In this document: in pieces, positions 16,560 to 25,819 of the stretch
How positions within the stretch are numbered: position 1 is the stretch's first letter
Layout: each line of letters starts with the position of its first letter
Assembly (NCBI GenBank): GCA_020350365.1
Contig: CP070712.1
Location: 198,402-237,657, forward strand
Reading direction: 5' to 3'
Length of the DNA: 39,256 bases
From: Thermoplasmatales archaeon
GTDB lineage: Archaea; Thermoplasmatota; E2; DHVEG-1
Program-made: the position numbers and the translations under genes
Notes under the pieces: model-generated
Told to the model about the DNA's origin: nothing
The model's database searches: none
Seen by the model: only the letters and a program-made list of their open reading frames with translations

Positions 16560-17258
16560 TCACCTCTTACTTTCCTCTGGTTCTATGTCTCTTTTATTAT
16601 ACAATTTCCTTAGTAAATGAACATCTGACTTCATCAAATTTGATAATTCTTTATCGAATTTACCCTCAGAAATTTCAGCTGCTCTAGTCCTAACATGCTC
16701 TGCTTTTGGAGTCATATACTTACCATACAACCGACGACAAAGTAGCGCAATATTATACTGAACAATTTCTGCTGGACATCTAGCTGCACATAATCCACAC
16801 ATTATACAATCAAATGATATGTCAGCAGCACTTTTGATATCACCCTTGAGTGCGGCCTGCATATAATCCATTACTTCAATATCCTGAGGACAAACCTTAG
16901 TACAAGTATTACAACTAACACATCTAGCCAGTTCAGGATATAATTTCAGTAGTGTTCCACCAGTAGGCTTTAGTTCATCTAGATTATAATCGGCTTTATT
17001 TGCTGGAAAAAATGGTATCTGAACTAGATACATATTTTCTACTACTTTTGTTTGACATGCAAGGCCTGACTGAAGCTTGTAATCACCCTTAAATCTGTAA
17101 ACCGTCCCGCATCCACCACAGAAACCACCTCGGCAACCACAACCTCTAATATACCTATAGCCTGCATATTCCATTGCTTTCATAATTGTAAGACCATTTG
17201 GAACTAGATATTTTTTACCAGTAATATAAATTGGAATTAATTTTTTAGCTTCAACCAT
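16560..17258 (-). CDS. FrdB/SdhB-like iron-sulfur protein ([2Fe-2S] plus two [4Fe-4S])
   Basis: Electron-transfer partner of the flavoprotein that follows. 232 residues. The N-terminal plant-type [2Fe-2S] domain has Cys40, 42, 47, 50 and 68 (GCGCRGGFCGGCG, GLACQ). The C-terminal ferredoxin domain has CVSCNTCTKVCP (113-123) and CIMCGLCAARCP (151-161). Ordinary SdhB carries [3Fe-4S] in one position; here both sets have four cysteines, pointing to two [4Fe-4S]. No HdrB-like CCG domain is fused, unlike thiol:fumarate reductase TfrB, and no membrane anchor is encoded nearby, so the pair is predicted soluble. It sits 3 bases after the double HdrA gene and starts with GGAGG. Confidence 0.88.
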   Translation of the reverse strand: MVEAKKLIPIYITGKKYLVPNGLTIMKAMEYAGYRYIRGCGCRGGFCGGCGTVYRFKGDYKLQSGLACQTKVVENMYLVQIPFFPANKADYNLDELKPTGGTLLKLYPELARCVSCNTCTKVCPQDIEVMDYMQAALKGDIKSAADISFDCIMCGLCAARCPAEIVQYNIALLCRRLYGKYMTPKAEHVRTRAAEISEGKFDKELSNLMKSDVHLLRKLYNKRDIEPEESKR

Positions 17259-17261
17259 ATA

Positions 17262-20200
17262 TTAACCTCCTTTGTTAGAATATACATCTATCATGGCAAG
17301 AACTTGTCCATCTGTAAAACCAAGATGAGAAATAGCACCATTGAGACAAGCAGCAGAACAAGTACCACATCCTTTACAAAGAGCACTATTTACAGTTGCT
17401 ACTGTCATCTTATGACCTAAATTATCTATTTCTTTTAATTCAATGGCATTATAAGGACAGAGCTCAACACAAGTTCCACATCCTCTACACAAATCCTCTA
17501 AGATTAAAGAAACATTGGCTTCAATTTTGTATTTATCTTTAGAAAGTAGGACACCTGCTCTAGACGCAGCAGCAAATGCTTGAGAAATAGATTCTGAAAT
17601 AAACTTTGGAGAGTGGCATGTACCTGCAACAAATATCCCCTCAGTAGAGAAATCTACAGGCCGTAGTTTTACATGGGCTTCTAAAAAGAATCCATCGGAA
17701 TTTAATGGTACCTTTAACATTTTAGCAATTTTTTCGTTATCTAAACTTGGTTTAAGACCAGTTGAGAGAATGAGATAATCTGTTGGTATTTCAAGCAATT
17801 CTTGCATCAAAGGTTCATAAAATTTAACTATCATATTGTTATCTATAAGCACCTCTGGTTTTCTATTTTCATCATATTGTAAAAACATAATGCCTTTCTC
17901 TCTTGCCTCTTTATAGAATCTTTCTTTAAAACCATAAGTCATCATATCTCTATATATTATGAATACCTCAGCCCTGGGATTAATATCTTTTAATTTAATT
18001 GCATTTTTCAAAGCTTGTATACAGCAGGTACGGCTACAAAATGGCCTATCATTATCTCTTGATTCAACACATTGGATCATAACATAGGTTTCACCATTTT
18101 GAATTTCTTCAGGTTTTGCTAGACCCAATTTTTTTTCTAATTCTCGCTGAGTGATAACCCTTGAGTCTTTTCCATAATGATATGATTTGGGAACGTATTC
18201 CTGTGTTCCCACAGTAACAATTGTAACACCATGGTTGATTTCTTTTTCTCCTTTTGGTGTTTCTATTATCGTTTTAAAATTACCAACAAAGCCCTCAATG
18301 ATTTTTAATTTTGAGTCAGTAAAAGTTGTTATTAGTTTATGATTCAGGACTTTTTCTTTTGTATCTGCAAGATATTTTTTGATATCAGGATGTTCTAATG
18401 AATAACTAATATATCTTAATTTTCCACCTAATGATGATTCTTTTTCTACAATAAAAACCTTGTAACCTTGATCTGCTATCGAGAGTGCAGCTGTCATACC
18501 AGAGACACCACCCCCTATAACCAGTGCCTTCTGGGTGACATCTACCTCCATATCTGAAAGGGGGTTAAGAAGTCGGGCCTTTGCAACACTCATTGCAATC
18601 AATGTCTTTGCCTTTTCAGTCGCCTTGGTTTTATCAGTCATATGAACCCATGAACATTGCTCCCTTATGTTTACCATCTCAAAGAGATGAGGATTTAATC
18701 CAGCTTCCTTCAAAATTCTCTTGAATACTGGTTCATGTGTTCTTGGTGTACAAGCCGCTACAACTAATCGGTTTAAATTGTATTTTTTTATGGTTTCTGC
18801 AATTTTTTTCTGAGTATCTTGTGAACAGGTGTATATGTATTCTTCAGCAAAAACAACATTATCAAGTGACTGGGCAAATTTTACAACATTTGGAACATCA
18901 ATATATCCACCTATATTTATTCCACAATCACAAACAAATACACCAGTTCGGGGTTTTTGTTCAGATACGTTTTTCTCAGCAGGAAATTTCCTTTCTTTTA
19001 CTAGTGTACCACGAGAGTGCCTTAGTAACTCTGCTACTTTTGACGCTGCAGCTGATGCCTGCATTACTGATTCAGGAATGTCTTTGGGTTCAATAAACGA
19101 GCCAGCAATAAAAACACCTGGTCTAGAAACAGTAACTGGACTTTGAGGATTTACTTCAACAAAATCAAATTCATTTCTCTTCAAATCCATTTTATCAAGG
19201 AATGTTTTTCGAGCATTAGTAGTACATAATCCAATTGACAAGACTACCATATCAAAAATCTCTTCTTTTAGGTCGCCTGATTCATCCTCATATCTTACAA
19301 TTAGATTCTTTGTTTTTTTATCTTCAAATATCTCAGATAGGCGTGAACGTACATATCTTATTTTATGCTCTTTTTTTGCTTGGTGAATATATTTATCAAA
19401 ATCTTTACCAAATGAGCGAACATCAATATAAAAAATAGTAGGATGAATATTTGAATCATGCTCTTTTGCAATTATTGCTTCTTTTGCTGTATACATACAG
19501 CACATCGCTGAACAATATTCGTTACCAATAGATTTATCGCGAGATCCAACACATTGAACCCAAGCTATTTTCTTTGGTTTCTTCTGATCGCTAGGTCTTA
19601 CAATCTTACCTTTAAAGGGACCAGAAGGTGATAAAATTCGCTCAAACTCTAAACTAGTCAAAACATTGTCATATTTTTTATAACCAAACTCAGGTTTAAT
19701 GATAGGGTCAAATGGTTGTGCACCTGTTGCGATAATTACTGCACCAACATTCAACTTTAAGTTTTCAGGTTTTTCATCATGGTTTATAGCTCCAGCTTTA
19801 CAAACTTTTACACATTTACCACAATCAACACAACCTTTATGCTCTCCATCTCCCTCCTTATCTATTATAAAAGCATTTGGAATCGCTTGTGGATAATACT
19901 TGTAAATAGCTTTTCGTTCGGAGAGCCCATGATCAAATTCCGTCGGTAAAGATATAGGGCATGCCTCAGTACAATCACCACATGAAGTGCAAAGCTCAAG
20001 GTCAACATATCGTGGTTTTTTCAAAACCTTAACAATTAAGTCACCAGGTTCACCTTCGATAGCTTGAACCTCGGAATTAGTAATAATTTCAATATTTTCA
20101 TGTCTTCCACAGTCAACAAGTTTCGGAGAAAGTATACACATGGAGCAATCATTAGTGGGAAATGTCTTGTCGAGTTTGGCCATAATGCCTCCAATTGCAG

Positions 20201-20321
20201 GAGTTTTTTCTATAAGATAAACCTTGAATCCCATTTCAGCAAGGTCTAAGGAGGATTGAATACCTGTAATACCTCCTCCAATTACTGCAACAGCACCGAT
20301 CTTGTCTGATTTATTTCCCAT
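17262..20321 (-). CDS. hdrA: Double HdrA fusion (two FAD modules plus ferredoxin domains)
   Basis: Cytosolic flavin/Fe-S electron hub, 1019 residues. Module 1 starts directly with the Rossmann FAD motif IGGGITGIQ (14-22) and NDCSMCIL (57-64). It contains an inserted ferredoxin (CTSCGDCTEACP 111-122; CVDCGKCVKVC 164-174) and continues to about 440. Module 2 begins with the usual HdrA N-terminal domain (VFVCDCGINIGG, near 461; CTPRTHEP, 524-531) and a second FAD motif IGGGVSGMT (602-610), lacks the inserted ferredoxin, and ends with two [4Fe-4S] motifs (CRGCGTCVELCP and CKGCGTCSAAC, about 945-991). Typical methanogen HdrA is about 650 residues with one FAD module. Its place just before the Frd-like pair suggests it passes electrons to or from them. 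Confidence 0.92.
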   Translation of the reverse strand: MGNKSDKIGAVAVIGGGITGIQSSLDLAEMGFKVYLIEKTPAIGGIMAKLDKTFPTNDCSMCILSPKLVDCGRHENIEIITNSEVQAIEGEPGDLIVKVLKKPRYVDLELCTSCGDCTEACPISLPTEFDHGLSERKAIYKYYPQAIPNAFIIDKEGDGEHKGCVDCGKCVKVCKAGAINHDEKPENLKLNVGAVIIATGAQPFDPIIKPEFGYKKYDNVLTSLEFERILSPSGPFKGKIVRPSDQKKPKKIAWVQCVGSRDKSIGNEYCSAMCCMYTAKEAIIAKEHDSNIHPTIFYIDVRSFGKDFDKYIHQAKKEHKIRYVRSRLSEIFEDKKTKNLIVRYEDESGDLKEEIFDMVVLSIGLCTTNARKTFLDKMDLKRNEFDFVEVNPQSPVTVSRPGVFIAGSFIEPKDIPESVMQASAAASKVAELLRHSRGTLVKERKFPAEKNVSEQKPRTGVFVCDCGINIGGYIDVPNVVKFAQSLDNVVFAEEYIYTCSQDTQKKIAETIKKYNLNRLVVAACTPRTHEPVFKRILKEAGLNPHLFEMVNIREQCSWVHMTDKTKATEKAKTLIAMSVAKARLLNPLSDMEVDVTQKALVIGGGVSGMTAALSIADQGYKVFIVEKESSLGGKLRYISYSLEHPDIKKYLADTKEKVLNHKLITTFTDSKLKIIEGFVGNFKTIIETPKGEKEINHGVTIVTVGTQEYVPKSYHYGKDSRVITQRELEKKLGLAKPEEIQNGETYVMIQCVESRDNDRPFCSRTCCIQALKNAIKLKDINPRAEVFIIYRDMMTYGFKERFYKEAREKGIMFLQYDENRKPEVLIDNNMIVKFYEPLMQELLEIPTDYLILSTGLKPSLDNEKIAKMLKVPLNSDGFFLEAHVKLRPVDFSTEGIFVAGTCHSPKFISESISQAFAAASRAGVLLSKDKYKIEANVSLILEDLCRGCGTCVELCPYNAIELKEIDNLGHKMTVATVNSALCKGCGTCSAACLNGAISHLGFTDGQVLAMIDVYSNKGG
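18442..18476 (-). repeat. 35-nt exact match shared with the other double-HdrA gene (copy 1)
   Basis: Identical to 23733-23767 over 35 bases, including third codon positions. Both copies encode the second beta strand of the second FAD-binding fold (ADQGYKVFIVE). Surrounding DNA of the two paralogs is much more diverged, so this may be a gene-conversion tract or strong local constraint. Confidence 0.6.
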
Positions 20322-20328
20322 CTTTTAT

Positions 20329-20988
20329 CTACCTTTTTGTGTACCCCTCTTTAATTGCTATTTTTCTTATTGCGCTCATTAACTTTGGAATCTCAACATC
20401 CTGTGGACATTGGGTTATACATCGATAATGCGTTGAGCATATCTCCACAAAATCATTGGAAAAAACATTGCCTTTCATACCTAAAAGGACGTTTTTGATA
20501 ACCTTTCTAGGAGAATACTTAGGATCAAGATCACGTTCAGGACAACCTGCCGTACATGTTCCGCATGAAAAACAATTGTAGATATCTTTACCCGATTCAC
20601 AATCCACGATTTTATATTTAAATTCTAAATCAAGATGTTTTTTTGCCTTTATGCCTGATACATCTTCCATTTGTTCTTCGAACAGTCGTTCGTTTCTAAC
20701 TGCATTCATAATTCCTTTAATATTTACCTCTTGAGGGCATTTTTCCAAACAGCGATAATGATCTGAACATATCCAGATAAATTCACTTGATAATACTTCG
20801 TCCTTAAGACCAAATAACGCCTTTCTGATGATAACACGAGGATTCCAATCTTCCTTTACTTTTTGTTCTGGACAGCGAGCAGTACACGCACCACATGCAA
20901 AACATTTTAGAATACCTTCGCCACCTTCTTCTCGGGCAATTTGAAACTTGAATTTGGAATCGATCTTTTTACTATCTATAGCGTCCAT
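20329..20988 (-). CDS. hdrC: Tandem HdrC-like iron-sulfur protein
   Basis: Two HdrC units in one 219-residue chain. Each unit has CxxCxxCxxxCP, a helical stretch with an R(V/K)(I/V)I(R/K)...L.G.K pattern, and a second cluster motif with a four-residue first gap (ICSDHYRCLEKCP / ICSTHYRCITQCP). That gives four predicted [4Fe-4S] sites. Unit 1 begins CFACGACTARCP and unit 2 CFSCGTCTAGCP. I chose the ATG at 20988, one base after the upstream stop and 9 bases after GGAG, over the ATG at 21018 that would overlap the FrhB-like gene. No HdrB is adjacent, so it may wire the FrhB-like/MvhD proteins to the double HdrA. Confidence 0.88.
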   Translation of the reverse strand: MDAIDSKKIDSKFKFQIAREEGGEGILKCFACGACTARCPEQKVKEDWNPRVIIRKALFGLKDEVLSSEFIWICSDHYRCLEKCPQEVNIKGIMNAVRNERLFEEQMEDVSGIKAKKHLDLEFKYKIVDCESGKDIYNCFSCGTCTAGCPERDLDPKYSPRKVIKNVLLGMKGNVFSNDFVEICSTHYRCITQCPQDVEIPKLMSAIRKIAIKEGYTKR

Positions 20989-20989
20989 T

Positions 20990-22108
20990 CTACTTTTCTC
21001 CAACCTCTTGATATTCATCCTCTTTGTAGATTACCATCGGAATCTTTTTCTCTATATCAATACCGGGGGAATAATCAAATTCTTTCTGAGCATTTTCACC
21101 AATTGGAATTATTATTTCCATCAAGGGAATATCACTTGGGCATGCTTGTTCGCAAAGCCCACATCCAACACATGAGACAACCATATGATTCATCCTTGTC
21201 GTATGAAAAAGAAGTGAATCATTTGGCATCTTAAACAAACCCTTTTTTTCAGCCTTTCCAATGTATTTATTAGCCTCTAAATTAAAAACAGATGAATCAA
21301 AAAGACATTCCTTACAATAACAGATTGGGCACACCTTCATACAGTTATGACAATTTATGCATTTATCAAAGAATTTCGCGAGTGCATCGATTCCTTTTAT
21401 TTTGCCTCCTTCCTTAATAAAATCAATTCGGTTTTTATTTTTTTCTTCTCGAATATTTTTTACAGATATTTCTCTATTTTTAGTATCTTTTGCACTATCT
21501 AGTTTTATTCCTTCTATTAATTTTTTACCTTTATCACTATTTATTTGGATTAATAACTCTTTTTTTGGATTCATATCATAGAGTCCAATGAGTAAATCAG
21601 CGTTAATTGGTATAGGATCCTTACAAGATTTACAAGCCGATCTAAGATATTTTATATCATTACTATTTTTAGGAAAATTGCTTAATAAATAATTTGTGGG
21701 AGTTGTATTTTCAGGAAAATCAGAATAGACATTCACTGGGTAGGTCCCCAGACAATCTATACCTATAATTACAATATTATCTATATTTGCCTGATTTAAT
21801 TTTACTAGTTCTATAAGCGCTCGTATCTGGCATGATCTCATTACAACACCAATTGGTTTACTTGAACTCTCAATTTTTGTAATTTTGGAGATAATTGATG
21901 CTGTTGAAACAGGTAGAACTGGAGCAAAAACATTTGAATTAAGTTTATCAGGGTTAGAAATTAAAACAGGAAAAGCCATTGCTTTTGATGGGACTTCCTG
22001 CATAACTAATAATGCCTGTACTTTCTTTGAGTTAAGTAAATCTTTTAATAAATCATTAACAGATCCGACAGTATCTCCATTTTTTACCTTCAATATTTTA
22101 TCTGTCAT
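20990..22108 (-). CDS. FrhB/FdhB-family protein, probable F420-interacting Fe-S flavoprotein
   Basis: 372 residues of the coenzyme F420 hydrogenase/dehydrogenase beta-subunit family, which carry FAD and exchange hydride with F420. Family signs are PIGVVMRSCQIRALIEL (about 85-101) followed by IVIIGIDCLGTYP, and a C-terminal ferredoxin region CINCHNCMKVCPICYC then CVGCGLCEQACP. The order of parts (a C-terminal rather than N-terminal ferredoxin pair) resembles FdhB-like/HdrA-associated members. It follows mvhD by 15 bases. In related archaeal complexes MvhD links such subunits to HdrA, so this is a plausible F420H2 port. Use of F420 is inferred; other hydride carriers are possible. Confidence 0.85.
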   Translation of the reverse strand: MTDKILKVKNGDTVGSVNDLLKDLLNSKKVQALLVMQEVPSKAMAFPVLISNPDKLNSNVFAPVLPVSTASIISKITKIESSSKPIGVVMRSCQIRALIELVKLNQANIDNIVIIGIDCLGTYPVNVYSDFPENTTPTNYLLSNFPKNSNDIKYLRSACKSCKDPIPINADLLIGLYDMNPKKELLIQINSDKGKKLIEGIKLDSAKDTKNREISVKNIREEKNKNRIDFIKEGGKIKGIDALAKFFDKCINCHNCMKVCPICYCKECLFDSSVFNLEANKYIGKAEKKGLFKMPNDSLLFHTTRMNHMVVSCVGCGLCEQACPSDIPLMEIIIPIGENAQKEFDYSPGIDIEKKIPMVIYKEDEYQEVGEK

Positions 22109-22123
22109 CTCAAATCGCCCCTG

Positions 22124-22546
22124 TTAAATATTCCAATGTTTTGAAATTGGATTTGGACCAAGTTTTTTGATTTCTTCTGTCATTTCCTTTATTGTATCAG
22201 CAAATTTTTGTCCTTCCGATGCAGAAACCCATCTAATCCAAACTCTTTCTTTTTCTAGACCTATTGTATCTAGAATTGACTTCAAAAGAACAGATTTTCT
22301 CCTAGCTTTGTAGTTTCCATCAAGGTAATGACAATCACCAGGATGGCAACCTCCGATGAAAACTCCATCAGCTCCCTCTAAAAGTGCACGCATAATATAT
22401 ACGGAGTCCACAGATCCTGAGCACATAACCTTTATGACTCTTATATTTGGAGGATACTGTATCCTACTCGTACCAGCTAAATCTGCCCCGGCATAACTAC
22501 ACCAGTTACATAAAAAGCCTACTATTTTTGGTTCGAATTCTTCCAT
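22124..22546 (-). CDS. mvhD: MvhD-like iron-sulfur adaptor
   Basis: Small [2Fe-2S] protein that connects HdrA to a hydrogenase or dehydrogenase. 140 residues from the ATG at 22546, which has GGTGAT 4 bases upstream; an ATG 12 bases earlier lacks a ribosome-binding site. Cysteine pattern: FLCNWCSYAGADLAG (Cys13, Cys16), VKVMCSGSVD, and GGCHPGDCHY with the following NYKARRK. No Mvh hydrogenase large or small subunit is encoded in the window; the FrhB-like gene next to it is the obvious partner. Confidence 0.94.
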   Translation of the reverse strand: MEEFEPKIVGFLCNWCSYAGADLAGTSRIQYPPNIRVIKVMCSGSVDSVYIMRALLEGADGVFIGGCHPGDCHYLDGNYKARRKSVLLKSILDTIGLEKERVWIRWVSASEGQKFADTIKEMTEEIKKLGPNPISKHWNI

Positions 22547-22573
22547 ATTAATCACCATTTAATCTCATATTTA

Positions 22574-25500
22574 TCACTCTAAACAGGCATCAATCATCGA
22601 GATTACCTGTTTTTTTGTAAATGTGTTCTGTTGGGATACACCACTTGGACATACTGCTGAACATGCACCACATCCTTGACACAAAATTTCATTTACTTTT
22701 ACAATCCTTTTTTCTTCATCAAATTCTATAGCATCATATGAGCAAACATCAATACATAATTTACATCCTGCACAATTTCTAGAAGTAATATGTGCGATAT
22801 TTCCTTTAGTTTCAAGATAAGGTTTTGAAAGAATTGTTGCAGCTCTAGCACCAGTTGCCTTTGCTTGAAGAATGGATTCCTCAATAAATCTAGGTGAATG
22901 TGCAAGACCGCAAAGATAAATACCATCGGTTGAGAAATCCACTGGTCTCAGTTTGACATGAGCCTCAGCAAAAAACTTATCTTCATTTAATGGTATTTTC
23001 AATTTTTGGGTTATTTCTGAATTATCTCGTGGAATAATTCCTGTACTTAAAACCAGTTTATCAGGATGAAGTATAACATTTTGTCCAAGAATAAGATCTA
23101 TTGTCTTAACCGATATTTTATCTTGATGAAGATTGACCTTTGGCTCATCATCTTCATTAAATCTGATGAAAATTATTCCTTTTTTACGTGCCTTACTATA
23201 CAACATGTCTTCTTTGAAACCATAGGTTCGAATATCTCTATAAAGGACAAAAATATTAACCTCAGGGTTAATCTCTTTTAATTTTAATGCATTCTTTAAA
23301 GCTTGTGAACAACATATCCTGCTACAATATGGATGATCACTATTGCGAGATCCAACACATTGAATCATTACAACTTCTTTTAAATTCTTAAGATAACTTT
23401 TATTATCAAATAATTCCTTTTCAAAGTCTGTTTGTTTAATTATATTTTTATCTTTTCCATATTGATATTCAACAGGTTCGTATGGAATCCCTCCTGTTGC
23501 TACAACTATAACACCATGCTTTATTTCTTTAATATCCTTATTATTTTTTGATTTTAATTTTGTGTTAAAATTACCAATATATCCTGATACCGAGTCAATT
23601 TTAGTGTTTATAAATAATTCAATATTTGAATGATTTTTTATATTTTTAATTGTCTCTCTTAATAGATCCTGTGGCTTTTCTTTATCAATACCCATGTATA
23701 TATTTTTTAAATGTCCACCTAGTTCACTTTCATTTTCTACAATAAAAACCTTGTAACCTTGATCTGCAATTGCAAGAGCTGAAGTCATACCCGCAATTCC
23801 TCCACCGATTACCAATGTGCTTTGAGTAACCGGAGTCTGAAAATGATGAACAGGATATAGTTTTGAAGCTTTTGATACTGCCATTCTAACAGCATCTACT
23901 GCTTTTTCAGTTGCAGCTTCAGGTTCATTTTTATGAACCCATGAGTTTTGATCTCTTATATTTGCCATCTCAAAAAGATGTGGATTCAATCCTGCCTCGC
24001 GAAGTGTGTCCTTAAACAAAGGTTCATGTGTTCTAGGTGTACATGATGAAACCACAATACGATTTAAATCAAGCTCCTTTATTTTGTTCTTTATGTTTTC
24101 CAGTGAATCCTGCGAACAAGCGTAGATGGTTTCCTCAGCATATACGACATGAGGAAAAGTTTCTGCGGATTTCACAACCTTTTTAACATCAACCACGCCA
24201 GCTATATTTATTCCACAATGACAAACAAAAACTCCTATCCTTGGATACTTATTACTAATATCGATTTCTTCGGGGTATATCTTTTCTATAATCTCTGTTC
24301 CTCTTGCAACAGAAATATCTTTTGCAGCCTCAACAGCAGCTGCTGAAGCCTGAGTAACGCTTTCAGGTATATCTTTAGGTTCAGTTACAGTTCCTGAGGA
24401 ATATATGCCTTTTCTTGATGTAAGTGTTTTAAAGAAAGGAGATGTTTCAACAAAACCATATTGATTTAGATTAACATCAAGAATTTTGCTTAAATCTCCA
24501 AGTGCATTACATGGCTGTAACCCTACCGAGAGTACAACCATATCATATGTTTCATCCTTTACCTTACCCTCATCATCTACATAACCAATCTTAAGATTTT
24601 TTGTCTTAATATCTTGTTCTACTCTAGGAATACGACATCGGCGATAAACTACACCATATTCTTCTTTGGCTTTGTTATAATATTTTTCAAAATCCTTTCC
24701 AAAAGAACGCAAATCCATGAAATAGATATGTGTTTCAAGGCCGGGTTCATGCTCCTTTGCAATCACTGCTTCTTTGGTTGCATACATACAACAAACTGAA
24801 GAGCAGTATGGCTTATTGCAACTTTCATCTCGTGATCCAACACATTGTAGCCAAGCAATCTTTTTTGGTTGATTCCCATCTGATATCCTCTGAATATGAC
24901 CACCATATGGTCCAGAGGCCGATAGCATACGCTCGAACTCAATGCTTGTCAATACATTTGGATATACCTTGTATCCATAACTGTCCCCTCTGGGCGGAAT
25001 ATAATTATCGAAACCAGGAGAAACAATTACTGAACCAACATTAATCCTAATTTCTTGGTCATTTTGATCATGCTTCAATGCATCTTTTTCACAGAATTTC
25101 TCACAGGCCTTGCAAGTACCATTAAGATAATACATACATGCCTCTTTGTCGATAACAGGAACATTAGGAATAGCTTGGGGGAACGGAACATATATTGCAC
25201 TACGATTGTTTAGTCCAGCGTTAAATTCGTTGATGAGAGGTTCAGGTTTGTTCCTGCTTAAATCTGATAAGTTTATGCATTGTGTAGGACATACAAAAGC
25301 ACAGGCACCACAGGTCATGCAAACTTCAGAAAACTTATCAAATGGGTTCATGACCTCTCTATTTACACCACGATTGGCAAAACCAAGGGCACTTACTCCC
25401 ATTACCTGATCACATACCCTCACACACATGCCACACAAAATACACTGAGTATCGATATCAGATTTACTCTCGAATCTAGTTTCTTTAACCCCTAATTTTA

Positions 25501-25819
25501 AAGCAAATTCTTTAAGAAAATCTGATTGAGGGCATCTGGCCAAATAAAGTTCCATTAAAACTTTCCTTGCTCTCTGAATCCTTTGAGTAACAGTCTTAAT
25601 CTCCATTCCATCTATAATTTTCAAGTTACAGGAGGTAGTGAGCCATGTTTTTCCTCCTTGAGTAACCTCTACAACACATAGTCTACAAACACTGTAGGGT
25701 TCTATTACCGGATGATGACATAAAGTAGGAATGAAAATATTATTTTTCTGTGCGACCTCCAGAACAGTCTCATCTGGATTTGTTTCGTATTTTTTAGAGT
25801 CGATAACGATGGTGACCAT
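22574..25819 (-). CDS. NuoG-N domain fused to a headless HdrA plus a second full HdrA module
   Basis: 1081-residue Fe-S/flavin protein. Residues 1-165 match the N-terminus of NuoG/HydA-type subunits: [2Fe-2S] Cys34, 45, 48, 64 (CRLCVVEV, TTSCN) and further cysteines through CILCGMCVRVC (126-136). From CMTCGACAFVCP (167-178) on, it follows HdrA (RSAIYVPFPQAIPNVPVIDKE, CKACEKFC, ASGPYGGHIQR, CSSVCCMYATKEAVIAKEHE) but lacks the HdrA Rossmann start, which is instead found in the gene at 27679-28683. A second HdrA module begins near 520 (VFVCHCGINIAG), has FAD motif IGGGIAGMT, and ends with two [4Fe-4S] motifs. The start directly follows the NuoF stop and has GGAGGTGG. Probably forms one complex with the two genes upstream. 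Confidence 0.9.
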   Translation of the reverse strand: MVTIVIDSKKYETNPDETVLEVAQKNNIFIPTLCHHPVIEPYSVCRLCVVEVTQGGKTWLTTSCNLKIIDGMEIKTVTQRIQRARKVLMELYLARCPQSDFLKEFALKLGVKETRFESKSDIDTQCILCGMCVRVCDQVMGVSALGFANRGVNREVMNPFDKFSEVCMTCGACAFVCPTQCINLSDLSRNKPEPLINEFNAGLNNRSAIYVPFPQAIPNVPVIDKEACMYYLNGTCKACEKFCEKDALKHDQNDQEIRINVGSVIVSPGFDNYIPPRGDSYGYKVYPNVLTSIEFERMLSASGPYGGHIQRISDGNQPKKIAWLQCVGSRDESCNKPYCSSVCCMYATKEAVIAKEHEPGLETHIYFMDLRSFGKDFEKYYNKAKEEYGVVYRRCRIPRVEQDIKTKNLKIGYVDDEGKVKDETYDMVVLSVGLQPCNALGDLSKILDVNLNQYGFVETSPFFKTLTSRKGIYSSGTVTEPKDIPESVTQASAAAVEAAKDISVARGTEIIEKIYPEEIDISNKYPRIGVFVCHCGINIAGVVDVKKVVKSAETFPHVVYAEETIYACSQDSLENIKNKIKELDLNRIVVSSCTPRTHEPLFKDTLREAGLNPHLFEMANIRDQNSWVHKNEPEAATEKAVDAVRMAVSKASKLYPVHHFQTPVTQSTLVIGGGIAGMTSALAIADQGYKVFIVENESELGGHLKNIYMGIDKEKPQDLLRETIKNIKNHSNIELFINTKIDSVSGYIGNFNTKLKSKNNKDIKEIKHGVIVVATGGIPYEPVEYQYGKDKNIIKQTDFEKELFDNKSYLKNLKEVVMIQCVGSRNSDHPYCSRICCSQALKNALKLKEINPEVNIFVLYRDIRTYGFKEDMLYSKARKKGIIFIRFNEDDEPKVNLHQDKISVKTIDLILGQNVILHPDKLVLSTGIIPRDNSEITQKLKIPLNEDKFFAEAHVKLRPVDFSTDGIYLCGLAHSPRFIEESILQAKATGARAATILSKPYLETKGNIAHITSRNCAGCKLCIDVCSYDAIEFDEEKRIVKVNEILCQGCGACSAVCPSGVSQQNTFTKKQVISMIDACLE
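23733..23767 (-). repeat. 35-nt exact match shared with the other double-HdrA gene (copy 2)
   Basis: Second copy of the segment at 18442-18476, in the second FAD-binding fold of this gene. Confidence 0.6.

Noticed and set aside
18737-19146. Plus-strand open frames opposite the double HdrA gene (and similar ones elsewhere)
   Set aside because: They lie antisense to strongly conserved coding sequence, have no ribosome-binding sites of note and show no recognisable domains.
18442-23767. Paired 35-nt identity as insertion-sequence ends or a CRISPR-like repeat
   Set aside because: Both copies are in the same reading frame and encode the same part of paralogous proteins, with no further copies or spacers.
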